This document shows, in pieces, positions 33,101 to 48,100 of a stretch of DNA of 64,000 nt. Numbering within the stretch: position 1 is the stretch's first letter; every line of letters starts with the position of its first letter. The stretch is from Prostheceraeus crozeri (Eukaryota > Platyhelminthes > Polycladida > Euryleptidae), in contig CAJQUW010004428.1 in assembly GCA_907163375.1 (NCBI GenBank), forward strand, positions 21,358 through 85,357, in the 5' to 3' direction. The position numbers were made by a program, and so were the translations under genes. The notes under the pieces are model-generated. The model was not told the origin of the DNA. It ran no database searches and saw only the letters and a list, made by a program, of their open reading frames with translations.

Positions 33101-36100
33101 TGAATGCGCTTTTGATTCCTCGTTGACTTATTTTACCTCATGCAAGTACCAAGTGAGGCGAGATCTCTAGCCGAAAGCACGAGTGCGGGGTTTTCATAGG
33201 CCAAGGGACCGTGTGAAGGATCATTATTATGTCCCGGACGAATCAGTCTCGCTGTACTGCCATACAAAGTTTCGTCGGTGGTGGTGGTAGGTTGTGAGGA
33301 GCTGTGGATGCTGAGAGTGTCCGTAGTGCGGCCCATTGTCACCGGCAGTCGCCACTTCGGCCCCATCTCCTCATCGTCGTCATCGTCCTCGTCATCAGAG
33401 GAGTGACTGGAGGCGAGATCCGTGCGCGGGCCGAAATCTGCTGACGTCACTGTGGCATCGTCCTCCTCGTCATCTTCACTGTCGTCTTCCTCCATTGACG
33501 CGGCCAGCTGTGCGGTTGTAAAGCTTGATTATGTCAATGTCGTCAACTTGGTTGCTGCTGATATTCAGCGTGGAGGAGTCGGTAGTGGCGACGAGGTAGA
33601 CTTGTTGAACTCCGCCTCCAGGGTGGGATTTGGCGCGAATCTGGCTGCTGCTCCGCCCAAGGCAGTGGCGCGCATCTCCTTCGGCAGCGTCCCTCCGTGT
33701 TTGAAGAGAGTCTGGACTTTCTTTTCCTCTCTTTCTTTATTGTACATTGGATAATCTATGTATTTCATTCTGCCGTTTACTCTAGCAATAGGCAGGGAGA
33801 ACTCAGAGTAGCCAATACACAAAATAATTTATAAACGTCATTATTCTTCATGCATACATAAAGAATCTCTGACTTTCTCGAAAAGCATTAGTGCTCGTCA
33901 GTCCAATAATTTGACTTTCTATTATAATTATGCTAAGACAATTACAATCTCATTTTGCAAAACTTACTATAATGGAGCAACATTCCAACAAAAATTAATT
34001 CTTAAGCTTACTTCAATAAGTTTTTCAGTTAGTTTGATTTGATTTCTTTTCAGATCATTTGCGTCGTTATACTCCTTTTGGTATTCGTCACAGGTTTGCT
34101 TGTCATGCTGAGCGTCGCAAGTGATGCAGTTAACTTTGGAACACCGAGAACACAAAAAATACTTTTGCTTTTCTTTTTCTTCGACTAGTTCTGCCCACCC
34201 AGGACAGTTAGGAGTGTGGCAGTGAGTGGAAGGAACACGAAATTGACCCCTCTCGTACATATTCCTCAAGAACTTAGCCCATTCTTCGTCTTCAAGGAGC
34301 TGGAAATAAAGTCATGTGATAAAGAAAGTAAATTTGTTGACTTTGTTTGTTGTTTTTTCAGTACAATATTTCTGATATTAGATGAAAGCACGTGCGAACC
34401 AATAAGAAACTAACACAGACTTACCCCTTTAATATCTCTTTGGCAAATTTCTGCCTCGCAATCATTACTTGGACACTTCATCTCGGTGTCCTTGTCATTA
34501 ACATAGTTTATCAATATGTGGTTATAGCAGCATGATCTGTAAACGAAAAGTAATGACCATGGCAGTTTAAGTATGGACACGGAGACTCAATTATTACATT
34601 TCAATGGAACATAAACAGTAAAAATTCTCTCGTATGAGGACTTATTTGGTTGTAAATCAAGAATATACAGTAACATAATCGATGCAGTTTGCTATGTGGA
34701 TAAATAAAGGGCATTGGACATTAAAAATTATTTCTTATCTTGACACGTCGCTATACTCGACAACATCGATATTTCTATCTTGCATTACTGATTCCAAACT
34801 TTAGCAGTAGTTGTGATCATCAAGGTTTGTATGCGACACAAAGAACAACTAAAGTTCTTGGGGTTTGATCTGTGGCTAAATTAGGCTTTTGGACTTCGAT
34901 CTGAAGATTATGTTAAAAATTGCAATTTCTCCCATTTATATAAGAATCAATTTTCGACCAATTTCAAGCATCAGTCAACGTCCTCTAAAACTGCAACCTG
35001 ACATATATGTATTTACAAATCAAATGGTCTACAAAATTGTAACACTGAGGATGCTTTGTATTCTCCAGGTGAGATTTCTCTGTAAATGGTTGAGTTAATC
35101 AAACATTCCTACGATAGAACGAAATATTGATTGATTGGGATATCGCTAGCAATGAACATGAATCGGAGTGGATGTAAAACCATCGACCAAAGTGATAAGC
35201 ATGTTATGCCATGTTGTTGTGCAGCTATGAACAGCGAGCGTTAACAAGACTGCATCCTATCTTCAGCGGGTGATGAAATTTAATGAACGGTGGACCAATC
35301 GGCATTACGAGAACATAGGTGTCAGCTTTTCAAAATAGCAAAAACGTTTTAAACCAACAATTCTGAACATTTTGCCTAACATGTGACCATGCTGATTCCC
35401 AAGATTTACATCAACAAGGTTTCAGATGTACCAGTAATTTCTTTATTCAAACTATGATAATAGAACTTGCGCTTTTAGTAAGTAGTAGATCAACTTGTTC
35501 TCAGTTAAAGCATGCGTAAATTGCATAGCGCAATAGAATCAGTGTGCTATAGTGATAAATAATCATGTTGTCAACTGTTAAATAGCAAATTCGGCTTTAA
35601 TTTGATTATTTTAATACAGACATACTTTAATCCCCTAACTGCATGCTACTCCAAGGGTAAAAATGCGTTTGTCAAAATGTTCAAAAGAGGAGAATTGAAA
35701 TATACATTATCTTAGAAGGAAAGATTAAATGTGAATAGTGATAATGAAGTATGAACATAAGAAACAAAGTGATTAACTGCAAAGATTGATAGGCCTCCAG
35801 CGAAGCTTGATGAAATCTTGGGATGGATATGCATATCAAAGGTCTTCAGCAAAATCTTTGCTTTTCATCCAAGAGACACAATTAAACATTTTCAATCTTG
35901 ATAAATTCTTAACGCTGATGACAAATACATATCTACTATCTAGTAATAAGGCACATTCACAGTAGTCCAATAACTATAACTATAAATTGAAATAATCGAC
36001 CTGCAATATCAGCGTTGCCACCGGGGCCTCGAGACCCCATCCACGCAGGACGATGTCATCCGGGCAGGCAGTGTATCGATGCACGGTAATATTAATGAAG

Positions 36101-39100
36101 GTCTAAAATCAAGCCTATGACATACTAGGAAATTGTATTCGTGAGGACAAAATATTCGTTGTTCCTGGAAACTATCTACTAAGCAGTGAATGGGTAATTT
36201 GTTTCATGGAAAATGTTCACGAAAGGAAAGTTTCTGTTGCTGAAACCTGTTTCTAGCCTGTCTAGGTTCTATGAATTTCCAGTGTCTTGACTGTGCTTAA
36301 ATATATCGTATAATTGTGAGCAATTTTACTGACATTTCCGATTTTTTATCTCTTTGTAAAGATTTGATTTTAATACAGTGATCAAACTGAACATCAAACA
36401 TCAAAACTGCTAAAAGTACATGTTATAAAAATAGCAAATTTGCTTCAGGAGTAACAATTTTTACGGATAACATCATCCTGTTATAAAAAGGGTAAGTATG
36501 CAAATTACCTCGGTAGTATATGTAAGATAAATTTCACACGCTTTGGAATATTCATGTGTCAAATAGGATCTCAGTTATAATAAGTTATGAATGATAAAAC
36601 GTCTATAATTGAGGCATTCCATACGATGATTAAAGCATAGGAACTGATATAAAACGGCGTAACAGTCACATAACCTGACTTCCGCGCACGTGAGCCAATT
36701 TAGAAATGCATCGACCGATTTGTCTTTTGAGTTCATTGATAAGAATGACCATCTTAGCTCAAGCACATCGATAACAGGCTCCTCGCTAATTATGTTTTGA
36801 GCCTAAACTAGATTATTCTTGTTATTATTATCATAAGCAAATGAAAACACGTTATTTCAACATTGACAAAACATCGCAATCGATATAGCTCACAAATACT
36901 AGTTAGAAAAATCGGACATCAAATAAAAGTCACTTTCAGCTGTAGGCCTATCTACATATTTATCGATTGCCTAAATGTTGAATCATGTTAAATAAAGTCA
37001 AAGTTGTAGTTCTAGTAGAAAACATGTCAAATTGCATGCATGTAATTGCAAGAAATAAGCTACCAGGACTTCAAAAAACATATCTCTTCTAAATTTACAA
37101 CCCCAAAACAAAAGAATATTTTTCTGAGACTTTCATCCGCGCAGGTTCCGCGCACGCGCAGCTCAAGCTCCTCATCCGCGCAGCGGTGGCAACGCTGCAA
37201 TATACATGTACTCGTAGCTGCTGTTCACATTAGTACGATTTCTCAGCGATAATTTGTTCTCTTGAAAAATCGTCTCGTTCAAATCGTTTCCAGACTTTTT
37301 GTTTGGAGATGTCAGTTATAATTTGAGCAGCATAATTAGATCAAAGTGCATTGAGTTGCACAAGTCACGTAAAGCTATAATAAAATACATCAAACCTGAA
37401 ATCAACAGCAGGGACGAATGTAGCAAATGTTAAAGCTAGCCATAACATCTAAAAAACAGTCACACTTAAATTTAAAATCGTAGCTGTGCCATCTAATGTC
37501 CTGCAATGCTCTTTTTATGTGAGCAGGTCGCAATAAGCGTGAAGAAAAGAGGTTACACAAGTTGCAAATTGATAAAAACACTTCTTGGTTTCAGAATGAC
37601 AATCAGTGAACAGGTAATCAAAATGGATATCATTATCTTTTAGTTTGCATACAATCGTCAATGAGTAGCTTTTTTAATAATAATTGGGGTGTTTGTTACT
37701 ATCGCATGAATAGAACGTAATTTGAGCCAAGATACCGCCAATAGGAACTTGCTGCCGTACGTGCCCTCCCATTTTCATTTGAGATCAATCATGAATTCAA
37801 ACTCTATATTGCCACCAATACATGTAGACAGAGTGGCCATGCATCCATATCCATTGGTACTTGATTATTTGCACTGGTTTGTTTTAGTGACATGAGCGAA
37901 GGAAATTCATTTTACTAAAATTACACGTCGTTATGTACACTTTCAGTAAATTATAGGAAAGTTGGTAGCCTAGTACAAAAGCTTCTCGATTATCTTTTGT
38001 AATACATGATCAAGGGTAATAGGCCCTCAGTCCCCAGCGGTTCTGGAGTCACCCTTCAACGCAGCAGTAAGATCGATGAAAGAACAGAGGGTGCTAAGAA
38101 TCCCTGGGTTCGAACAAGATACAAAGGAAAGAAAGTGACAAATATCGCGTTTGCTACATTCCATTGTGGCAATACAATATATACAAATACAGACTAGAGG
38201 AGGTAATATCCTTGGGGTGGACCAAAAGCTATGAGGGGAACAGGATTTTGGGTGAGCAAGAGCTGGAAGGATAACATTGAAGACTACTACTGGGTCTGTT
38301 ACAAAATTAGTTGCGTGAAGGTAAAAAAATAAAAATGATGTATTTGAGTGATATTCACGTTCATTGATTCATTCATACGGTTTACCATCATGACTGATAA
38401 CTATTTCGTTTAGATAATCAAAATCCTTCGAGTTACACCTTAGGAAAGAAAATGATTTCTTGCTATTTTTATGTCGGACGGACAATCAATGATCCTGAAT
38501 TTTGATAACGTAATTGATTATATGTATATCTATGATGAACCATATTCATCTTATGGGCATGTCTCGTCAACTTTTGAGAGTTAGTTGTATTGATTTAACC
38601 TATATGTAACAAAAAATCTTGAATTTGTAAGACAAAGTCGTTTCTTTTTAAAATTCCATCAATGAAGTTTTCTGGCTGATCTACAAAGTATCGAAATTAC
38701 ATATAATTGCTTAGAGCTATCAACTACAGTGGATAGCTTCATTTACAAATCAAAAATAAAAAGGAAAAAATAACTCACTGTGTTACAGGATTGATTGAAA
38801 TTTTTTGTCCGTCCGACATAAGAACCTCTGTTTTCTGACTATTGATTTGCTGGTCGTCAGCACCTCATGGAGGCTAAATAGAGGAAAGACGAGGCTGGAT
38901 GCGACATCTACGGTAATGATAATGGCGTATATGCACACTAGGGTTTTGAAAACCGATTATCGAATAACCGGAAACCGGTTATTTTTTGCTATTCGAAAAC
39001 CGGATTTAGAATATTTTAAATCCGGTTTTCAAGGTTCCATCCATTTGATTAAAATAATGTAGATAGTCGACAAATTGATCATCAAATCAAGTCACTGACT

Positions 39101-42100
39101 GCGAAATACATGCAACTAAATTTCCCGCATGCGTGAAAGTAGACCGCAACGTGTTATGTTATGTTGGCGAGCATCTAACTCCTTCACTTCAGATGCTTGC
39201 AAATATCATGTTACTTACCAAACATCGCTTGTTCGACACCACGATTGACCAATTCGATTACTCACAGAGTGTTGTATGTGCGCTTTGATTTCCAGGAAAT
39301 CAACCTCTCGTGGGTTCTCTTTGTCTTGGCATTCGTGATGCAGGGAGCCTGAATAACACCTGACAACTGATTCGTTGCTCTGATTATTGTCTTTTCTTTT
39401 ATAAAGCCATTAGTTTAGGTGAGATCAGTCTTCGAATCGACATGAGAGCTGCTGTGCATCGCTTGAACCAGTCTATGGTATGGAACTATTTTGACCGTGA
39501 AGGCTCGAGTGCAGTATGCAAACGTTGTGGTCGGAAGCTATCAATTAAGGGTGGTTCTACAAGTAGCCTCCGCGCTCATTTACGTCAAGTGCACTATATT
39601 TTACTTACGGATTCGAGAAATAACGATGCTTCGGATTCTGAATTGGTGGAGTCATCAGAGTCTCAGCCTAAAGTTCCAATCAGGAAGCAGAGATTTCAGC
39701 AATCCACCATCGAGAAATGTCTGAAAAAAGCCGAATATGATTCTATCGACGTTGTGTTAGCGAAGCTTGTGGCGATAGATGGCTTCTCCATGAACGCCAT
39801 CGTTCATTCAGAATTTCTTCGTGCAGCATTTCTTGAACGAGGGTTTACCATGCCAAAATGTCCTTCTAGCTTGACTAAAATATTGAATAATCATTCTTCT
39901 GATCTTAAGCAACAAATGACCGACAACTTCCGAGTGATGATTGAGAGAGGTCAGCGCTTTTCGTTCATGATCGATGAATGGACTTCTCGTCGACGGCGCC
40001 GCTACATGTCCATTTCATGCAATGACGGTGAGGAGCTTCATCAACTAGGAATGGTTCGCTTGTTTGGAAGATTAACAGCTGAAAACATCGCCGATGTGTT
40101 TAATCAGAAGTTGGAGGGATTTGGTCTCTCTATGGAAATTAAAGCATGCTGTTGCTGTAGTTACGGACGGTGCCAGTGCCATGAAAAGGATGGGAAGTGT
40201 GTTGATTCCATGCTTTCATCAAGTTTGCCTCGCACATGGTATACATCTTGCTGTTTGTAATGTTCTCTATCATGCCAAAATAACAGATACTGATACCGAT
40301 GAATCGGATTGTGAAACTTCCGATGAAAGCGACGACTTTGAGACAGATGACGACATTCTCGGAAGTGAAAGTCTTCAACTGACTGGACAGATACTTCCTA
40401 CAATCAAAAAAGTGCGACAACTGTCCCGCTATTTCAGAAAATCATCGTTGAAAGATGAAGTCTTGCAAAAGTATGTAAAACAGGAACTCGGTTATGAACT
40501 TGGTCTTTTAATCGACATCAAGATACGCTGGAATAGTCTGTATGGCATGATTTCGAGATTCGTGAAACTGAAGAACTGTCTTCTCAAGGCGTCACTCGAT
40601 TTGACAGATGTTCCCGCAACCCTCACAGAAAAAGAATGGGACCTCTTTGAAAACCTTGCGCTGCTGTTTGAACCAGTCAAAATAGGCGTCGAAGCACTAG
40701 GCAAACGGGATGCAACTCTTCTTACTGCTGATGGCATCAACAGATTCATGTTGAAGAAAGTAAGTCAAATCCCTGGACCATTAGCAACAGCTCTATATGA
40801 TGAGATGCTAGAGTACATCACGGAAAGACGAAATGACGATCTGACGAGTCAGCTAAAATACCTCATCCGACCTGCCAGTCTTCATGAGACCTGTGAACTT
40901 CAGTTTCAGGCGATGCCATCTCGGGGAAATCTAGAGAAGTCACTGAAACGAATATGGTCGAGGCTTTTCATAGAGAGCAGTGAACAGACAACTGAGATCG
41001 AAGCATTCTCACAACATGATCCCGAAGCTGCGAAACCGAACACAACGAGATTGCGCGATGAACTTCATCAATCTATTGTCGAAGCAACAACAACATCCAC
41101 AACTTCTTCGCAAGACCAAAGCGCTCTGCGAAAGGAAATGAACCTTTTCGAGGCGACGAATTGCCTACCAAAATATCTGAAACTGATCAGAGATGCCATT
41201 ATCACTGTGTCTCCTACTACAGTTGAAGTCGAGCGATCCTTTTCAATCAGTGGTGGATTTGTTTCCAAAGTTCGAAGTCGCCTTGGTGACACTACTATTG
41301 ATTTTCTACAATTTCTTAAAGGATATTATTCCAAGTGATCGACATCCTCTACACACGCTTTGTTCATTTTGATTGCTTTCCTGGTAATTCATTCAATTTA
41401 ATAAGTGAAATAGCGATTTGCTATTTAGTGTCATGTTCTGTTGCTGAGTATTGCACTAAATGATTTTGATCAGTGCCCATGATTCTTTTTATTTTACTAG
41501 GTTTTCAACCCTCAGCTTCAAACTGCGGCATCAATAGATCACTAGAACACGAACACACATGTCTATTAAAATTCTTGCTATACACCAATACAACTATAGC
41601 CTAATGTCAATATCGAAAAAAGAAAGGCCTAATAACAGTCTTCTACACACATAAATCACTGCTGCGTAAGTGAAGGTACAGATATTTTCTTGTAATATGA
41701 TAAATAATGAACAACGCCATAAGTATCATGAAATTTACAAAACCGGTTTTAAAACCGGTTTTCGAATAGTTGTGAAAAAATATTCGAATAACCGGTTAGC
41801 TCAAAAACCGGTTTTTTTAGAAACTCTAATGCACACCGACCGTGTTGTGTGAGAGTGTATGTAGAGGATGTGTGAGGGCGTGTTTGTGTGTGCACACGCG
41901 CATTATTGCTACTGTTCGAGTATTGCTGACTCATGGGAGAGTCCTTAAATGATGTAGATGAAATTAATGACAAGCGGTATCAATTTCTTGTCATCGCCGG
42001 TGTGAGTCTGCGACGTTCATTTCGACGAATAGTACCCTTCGTGATGGGACGACCGAAACTGAGCAGTACACTCACGAATTCTAAACGATGCAAACGGTAC

Positions 42101-45100
42101 CGAGCAAAACACTCTGCGGTCTACAAAGTGAAGGATGCAGAAAGAAAGCGGAAAGCTCGTAGAGCTCATGAATTCGATTCTGACATTAACCAAGAGCGTC
42201 TACGAAAAGAAGCTGCTTCCAAGAGACGTCAGCGGGCAAGAAGATTTGCTAAAGATCATCAAGAGTTAACTGAAGGTGAGAAAATTAAGTTATCAAAATA
42301 AACAGACTTACAGCATGCAGATACATAATGGAGCCTGTAGTTTAAGAAAACTTGTGTTTCATAGCCATTTAATCTTTTGTCTGTAATAGGCTTTATTTGC
42401 ACATGCATAAGCGCGACCTATCAACAAGTGTGCATGTTGTGACAACGCAGAAAACGTTTATAATTCCATGATTATTTACATGTAGTAAGCATATAGGCCT
42501 AAGCTGGTGCAAAGTAAACAATATGTGGATTTGAAATCGGCCTATATAGGCAGGGATACAGACTAACTACGAGTATATAGCAGGGGCATTATTTCTGTCT
42601 TAAAGACCTGTGTCGCCTGTGTTAACCTGTATTCGAATCTGGTCCCGCCATGCCGTCTAGCCAATGGCAAGTACGTTGCGTCCATGTAAAACGTATTTTT
42701 CCTTTGGTTGAAATAACTTATAAGCTATTCGCTTTTACATGTACAGTACACTGCACAGTGTAGATCCAGACTGAATATAGGCTATAAACATAGGTGCATA
42801 CGTTGGCTAACTTGCAATATATTCTGCTTAGCAATTAGCCCATAAGTACAGTATTAGGACGCTCTAGGTACCTACACAAAATTTCATGTACTCGTAAGTA
42901 TGCTTATCTGGTAGTTGTACGATAAACTTAAATGTCCTACGCCTATGTATAGGTTAAGCGTATACTGTTTGGTTAGTAGATCAAGTCAAAATATAAACAC
43001 GCATATCGGTATATATGGGTTTATCAATAGGCCTATCGATTCAATTGATAGTAGGGTCAATTATTTAATGGTATGCAGCATTTTCTAAACTTAGGCCTAG
43101 TATCATAATCATTTTCATGAAGTAATTATAGTATATCGTAGCCTCGTTTATTAATAGGCTTACAACGGCTAATGCTTTTGTGATACGTGACGACACGTAA
43201 ATAGTTTTACAAAATGCTTAGGGAATAAAATCAAGCTATAGAATATCTCATACGTTTACGGATGCATTGTACTTAATATTATGTCGCTATCTGATTACGC
43301 ATCTGACATTTATTTACCGGTACTATTTCATTTCAGATATTCTCGCAGTGTTGGAATCAACATCACAACCAGCAGCCAGCTCCAACTCTCAGTCTGTAAC
43401 TCCAGAGCCAGCATTCAAGCATAATTCCACAAAGATGCGCTGCCTTAAGAAAGCAGAGTCGGCCTTACCAAGAAGTCCAAGGTAAAAGCAGGAGATTATT
43501 CAGACTCTGTCAAGAAGCACCCCTCTGAAAGTCAAATGACCAAATAGAGGGCGAAAGTCTCACTTTCTTACTATAGAGGAACGTAACTGGTTGGTCGAAT
43601 TCTTAGATCGAACTGATATATCTCGGCAAACCCCAGGAAGGAAGGATCAAGTGTATATTGGAAAGATTGATGGTGTCAGCCAGTATACACAGAAACGGTA
43701 CTTGCAGTGGACAGTCCGGGATCTGTTGGATATCGCTAATGGACAGACTGAGCTCAATGATCGCATTGAAACATTTCCGGATAAATTCGATGGCAAGCAC
43801 TTGACATTCCGCTTACTCTACCAATTTTTGAAAAGTAGAAAGGAATACAAATGTTTGGGTGACGTCAAGTACGAATCGTGTCTCTGCGAAATATGCGAGA
43901 ATATTCGCCTTCTTGTTATCGCAATCAACCGAAATGTAAGAAGTCCAGACAAATGCTTACCGTCCAATCCTAAAGCGATCGTGGAGAAATTTGCTTGTGA
44001 AACTTCGAATTTCAATTGCATGACGGGTAAGTGATATAATCTATAGTTTATATAAGATTGCAATTTCATATTTCATTTACTGTGATTTCAGGCGCCTGCG
44101 AAAATTGTCCATTTCTCAATATGACCGAAAATGATTTCATACCTGGTAATTCGCTCTCATCTAACAGGGAAAGCTCTGGTAATGATGCAACTGACGATGA
44201 TACAAGGTCGGTAAGCGTACAGTTTTGGCAATGGGTCAACGTTGACGGGAAGTCTACAAAAGTGAAACTGCAAAAAGATTGCTCTGACATGCATGTATTT
44301 TTGCACTCGAAAATCAATGAACTAAAACGTCACATATTCGTAAAAAATGAACAGCAAAAGGTGTATAATCAGTTGAAGCAGGATCTCTCTCCAGATGCAA
44401 TCATAGTTCATGTTGATTATTCTGAAAGCTACGACAATCGTCATCAAGATGAAATTCAGTCCGCATATTTTGGACACACGCAGTTCAGTATATTTACTGC
44501 AGTTGCATACAGTCGTAGCCCGTTAGATAACGAGCTCAAAAAAAGACTGTTTTGCAATAGTTTCCGAAGCCAGCGATCATTCCAGAATTGCGGCTCATAC
44601 TTGTACACAGCGCATCATAGATGAGGTAATTGCCCTGCATCCAAATCTTCAAAACTATGATAAGTTGGATGTACACATTTGGAGCGATGGATGCAGCGCT
44701 CAGTTTAGATCAAGATTTGTATTTCAGCTTACAACTGAGTTTACTGATAAATTCAATGTTACCCGCTACTATCATGAGCGCCATCATGGGAAGGGCCCCA
44801 TGGACGGAATTGGCGGTTGCTTAAAAAACGTTGTATACAGATCAGTTCTGTGTGGTCGCGAGATAATAACCACCCCGTCTGATTTCGTTGAGTGTGCAAA
44901 TCGGCTGGTAAAGAACATTCGTTGTCTTTACCTGCCCGAAGATGACATGCTTAAAGAGCCCGAGGGTGTAAAAAACGCGCCACACTGTAGTGAGATGCAG
45001 ATACTACAGGTACATATGCTCAAGCGATTAATTACGAGAGCTGGTTTTCATTGCCTTCGATTTTTTAAAATTGCTTTTGACCAAGAGTCATTCCACGATC

Positions 45101-48100
45101 AATGGTATTCGAAGAATGACTTGGAACCATGTGGGCATTTCGACGCCGCTCTCCCTTCAAATGATAATTGCGCCCTGTGTACCATTAGTGAAAATGGAAG
45201 AAATTGGATCAAATGTCCCCGTTGCGACCAATGGTTTCATGACGACTGTTTCTATAATGAATGATTGATTTCTTTTAGTACATTTTCAGATATTGGAGAG
45301 ACAATGTTTTTCTTTGATTTTCCATGTACTCGTTTCATATAGCATGAGCTTACTTCAATTCATTGTGATAAATACATTTCAATCATTGTTATGTCGGACG
45401 GACACAAAACTTATAAAGTTGAAAATACTCATTGCACGCATGAATTTACAATGTGTATTGGTGTGTGTAATCGATATTCATTGTATTCTTATAAAAACGA
45501 ATATATGCGGATTTGATTTATTTGAATAACATCATTACTAATGTGGTATACAGTTTTTGGGTTTTTTGACGAATATATTTCGAGTGTATATAATCAACAT
45601 AATTTTCATGTAGCCATAATGCAGTGTGTATCATATTTGAAGAATGTTGTTGGACAAATAATTCAACTTGTAAAAAGCCGGACATTTTGGAGTATTACAA
45701 CGATTTTCCCCATTTCATCATTATTATGTCGGACGGACATAATTCTGTTATCAAGTAATTCTTTACCAAATTACGACTTTTATCGGAGAGATTAGTTGTG
45801 ATGGAAAGAGAAAGGTACCTACTAAATGACAGAAACAATTTTTAGTTGAATTTGAAAACTTCATTTTTTCATTGCAAAATGACCATCCGACATTGTCCGT
45901 CCGACATATTTATTTACTATTCGTTAAGGGCTTCGCGTTAAAGGAAATATATATTTGTATGGAAATTCTCGAATACCATACGCTTGCCCCACGTTGATGA
46001 AACATATCAAACTTTTGCAATACGTGCAGTACTTTAGATAGAAAATTAATTTATATGAAAAAATCATAAACCTTCATTTTCTATCTCGTCCGTCCGACAT
46101 AAATACTAATTTGATTTTTTCCAGAAGATGTGTTATTTCCTGGGTTGATTAAATTAAAAATATAAAATGCCTATTCGTGATTAACGTTAAACAACCATAA
46201 TTATGATCTAAATCGGATTCAGTAATTTTTTATCGTACCCGAAAGTACCAAAATGTCCGTCCGACACAAAAACTAATTTTGTAACAGACCCTACTCAAAG
46301 TCCGACAGGGTATCAGTTATCATCCTTAGACTAAGTAGAAAAAAAGCTTTAAAGCTAATACAAGTCTACGCGCCGACTTCCAGCAGTTAAGATGAAGAAA
46401 TGGAGAGATTCTATGAGATTCAAAATGTAATTGACGATGATAAAAGTGGCAAGCTAATTATGATGGGCAATTTTAATGCAAAAATTGGACGAAAGCAAGA
46501 CGATGAAGACGTTGGCAGCTATGGATATGGCTGACGAAACCCACGACGCTCAAGAATGATGGAATTCTCACCTGCGAATAATCTGAGAATAAACAGCACA
46601 TTTTTCAAAAAGAACCCCAACAGAAAATGGACTTGGGAATCACCCAACGGCACAACCAAAAATGAAATTGACCTTATCCTTTGTAGAAATTATGACTTAG
46701 CTTTAGACGTCGGAATCGTCAACCGGTTTGATATCGACTCTGACCACCGTCTTCACCGAGCGAAGGTTAGAATCAATGAGAAACATGAAAGAGCAAAAAG
46801 GATGTGGCAACTCACAATTCTAGGGAACTTCATAATCGAAAGGAGGAACGAATTCCAGTTGATTCGAGAATCTGCAGATAGAAGATGCCGATGACGTGAA
46901 TGATGAATATTTGAAGCTGACTAACGCTTTGAAGGAAGCAACAAAAACAATAAAGATCGATAAAAACCCAAAGCCAAAAAGCTAACAGATGAAACGATTG
47001 ATTTAATCCGAAAGCGTGAGGAATTACGGATTATAAGAAGAGAAAGTAACCTGACGGAAGTGGAGTTCATTGTAACCAGAAAATTAACTAAACGAATGAT
47101 TAAACAAGACATCGCCGATTATAACGACAGACTGATAGAAGAGGTCACAATTCAAGCTCAATGAACAGTTAATCCCGGAAGAAAAGTAATCAGATGCATC
47201 TCCAAAAGTGGTCGGGATATTACCAGGGTTGCCGTGGGTATGGGGATTCTGTAGGTATATCCATGTTTATGGGTACCCATGGGTATGGGGTGGGTATGAG
47301 TGCTGCAGTCATCCCCACATCTCCCATAGCGCTTCTATGGGGATTCTGTGTGGATCATCATGAATATTGTCATTCACTAGAAGCAATGAAAACCGGCGTT
47401 TTATCACGCAATAAATTCTGATTTTGAGTTATCAAGCAGTCTATCATCTCTCCACCTAAATTCTATGAGATATCTCTGCTGATTTTTAATCCATAACACA
47501 ATGTCAATGATTTGAATGATTTATCTTCGGTGTGTCAAGGACGTCTTAAGCATCATTTGAAGTTCTTCGGGGAAGAACGCCAAGAGCATGTTTTACTGAA
47601 AAACTGAATGAAGGCTGATTTACATGCCTTTTTTGTGCCGGCATGCATTGAATTATGCATTGAAAATATTAGTTCTAGTTGTATAAATCACTTATAAATT
47701 GCATTGTAGATCACATCACTTTGATTCATAATGATTGTGTGATATAAAATTATGCATGCGTGATAAATGCGATTGATCATGAACCTACATTTGAAACTTA
47801 GAAAAAGCGAGGCCTAATAAAATATCCCTTTTACACTATGCGTTTAAAAATAGACAATACACGGGTCATTCCACAGAAAACTTGAAATGTTGTATCCCGC
47901 GAAGCCATTTGACTTAAACCGAAAGCGTGAGGAATTACGGAAAGTAACCTGACGGAAGTGGAGTTCATTGTAACCAGAAAAGTAACTGAATTTTAACAGA
48001 CGGAAAATAGCTGCGCGTCTTGGTGGATTTGAACCACCGACCTCTGGCATTCTAGGCCAACGCTCTACCAACTGAGCTATCGACGAGCGACAGAACGACA

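Larger units (their letters stand above)
38292..46291. mobile_element. 8.0 kb DNA transposon with subterminal 13 bp palindromic repeats, carrying a nested hAT element
   Basis: GGGTCTGTTACAAAATTAGT at 38,292 is repeated inverted at the other end, finishing ACAGACCC at 46,291. TACT flanks both ends (38,288-38,291 and 46,292-46,295). Near both ends lie copies of TGTCGGACGGACA or its complement. The interior holds a transposase-like gene (about 41,933-45,265). A complete hAT element (38,939-41,828) sits inside, so the host element was about 5.1 kb before that insertion. Confidence 0.75.

Noticed and set aside
40139..41292. Minus-strand frames of 74-93 codons opposite the hAT transposase
   Set aside because: Shadows of the transposase coding strand.
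48014..48086. Functional tRNA-Ser gene
   Set aside because: Acceptor stem pairs poorly and a serine tRNA would need a long variable arm.
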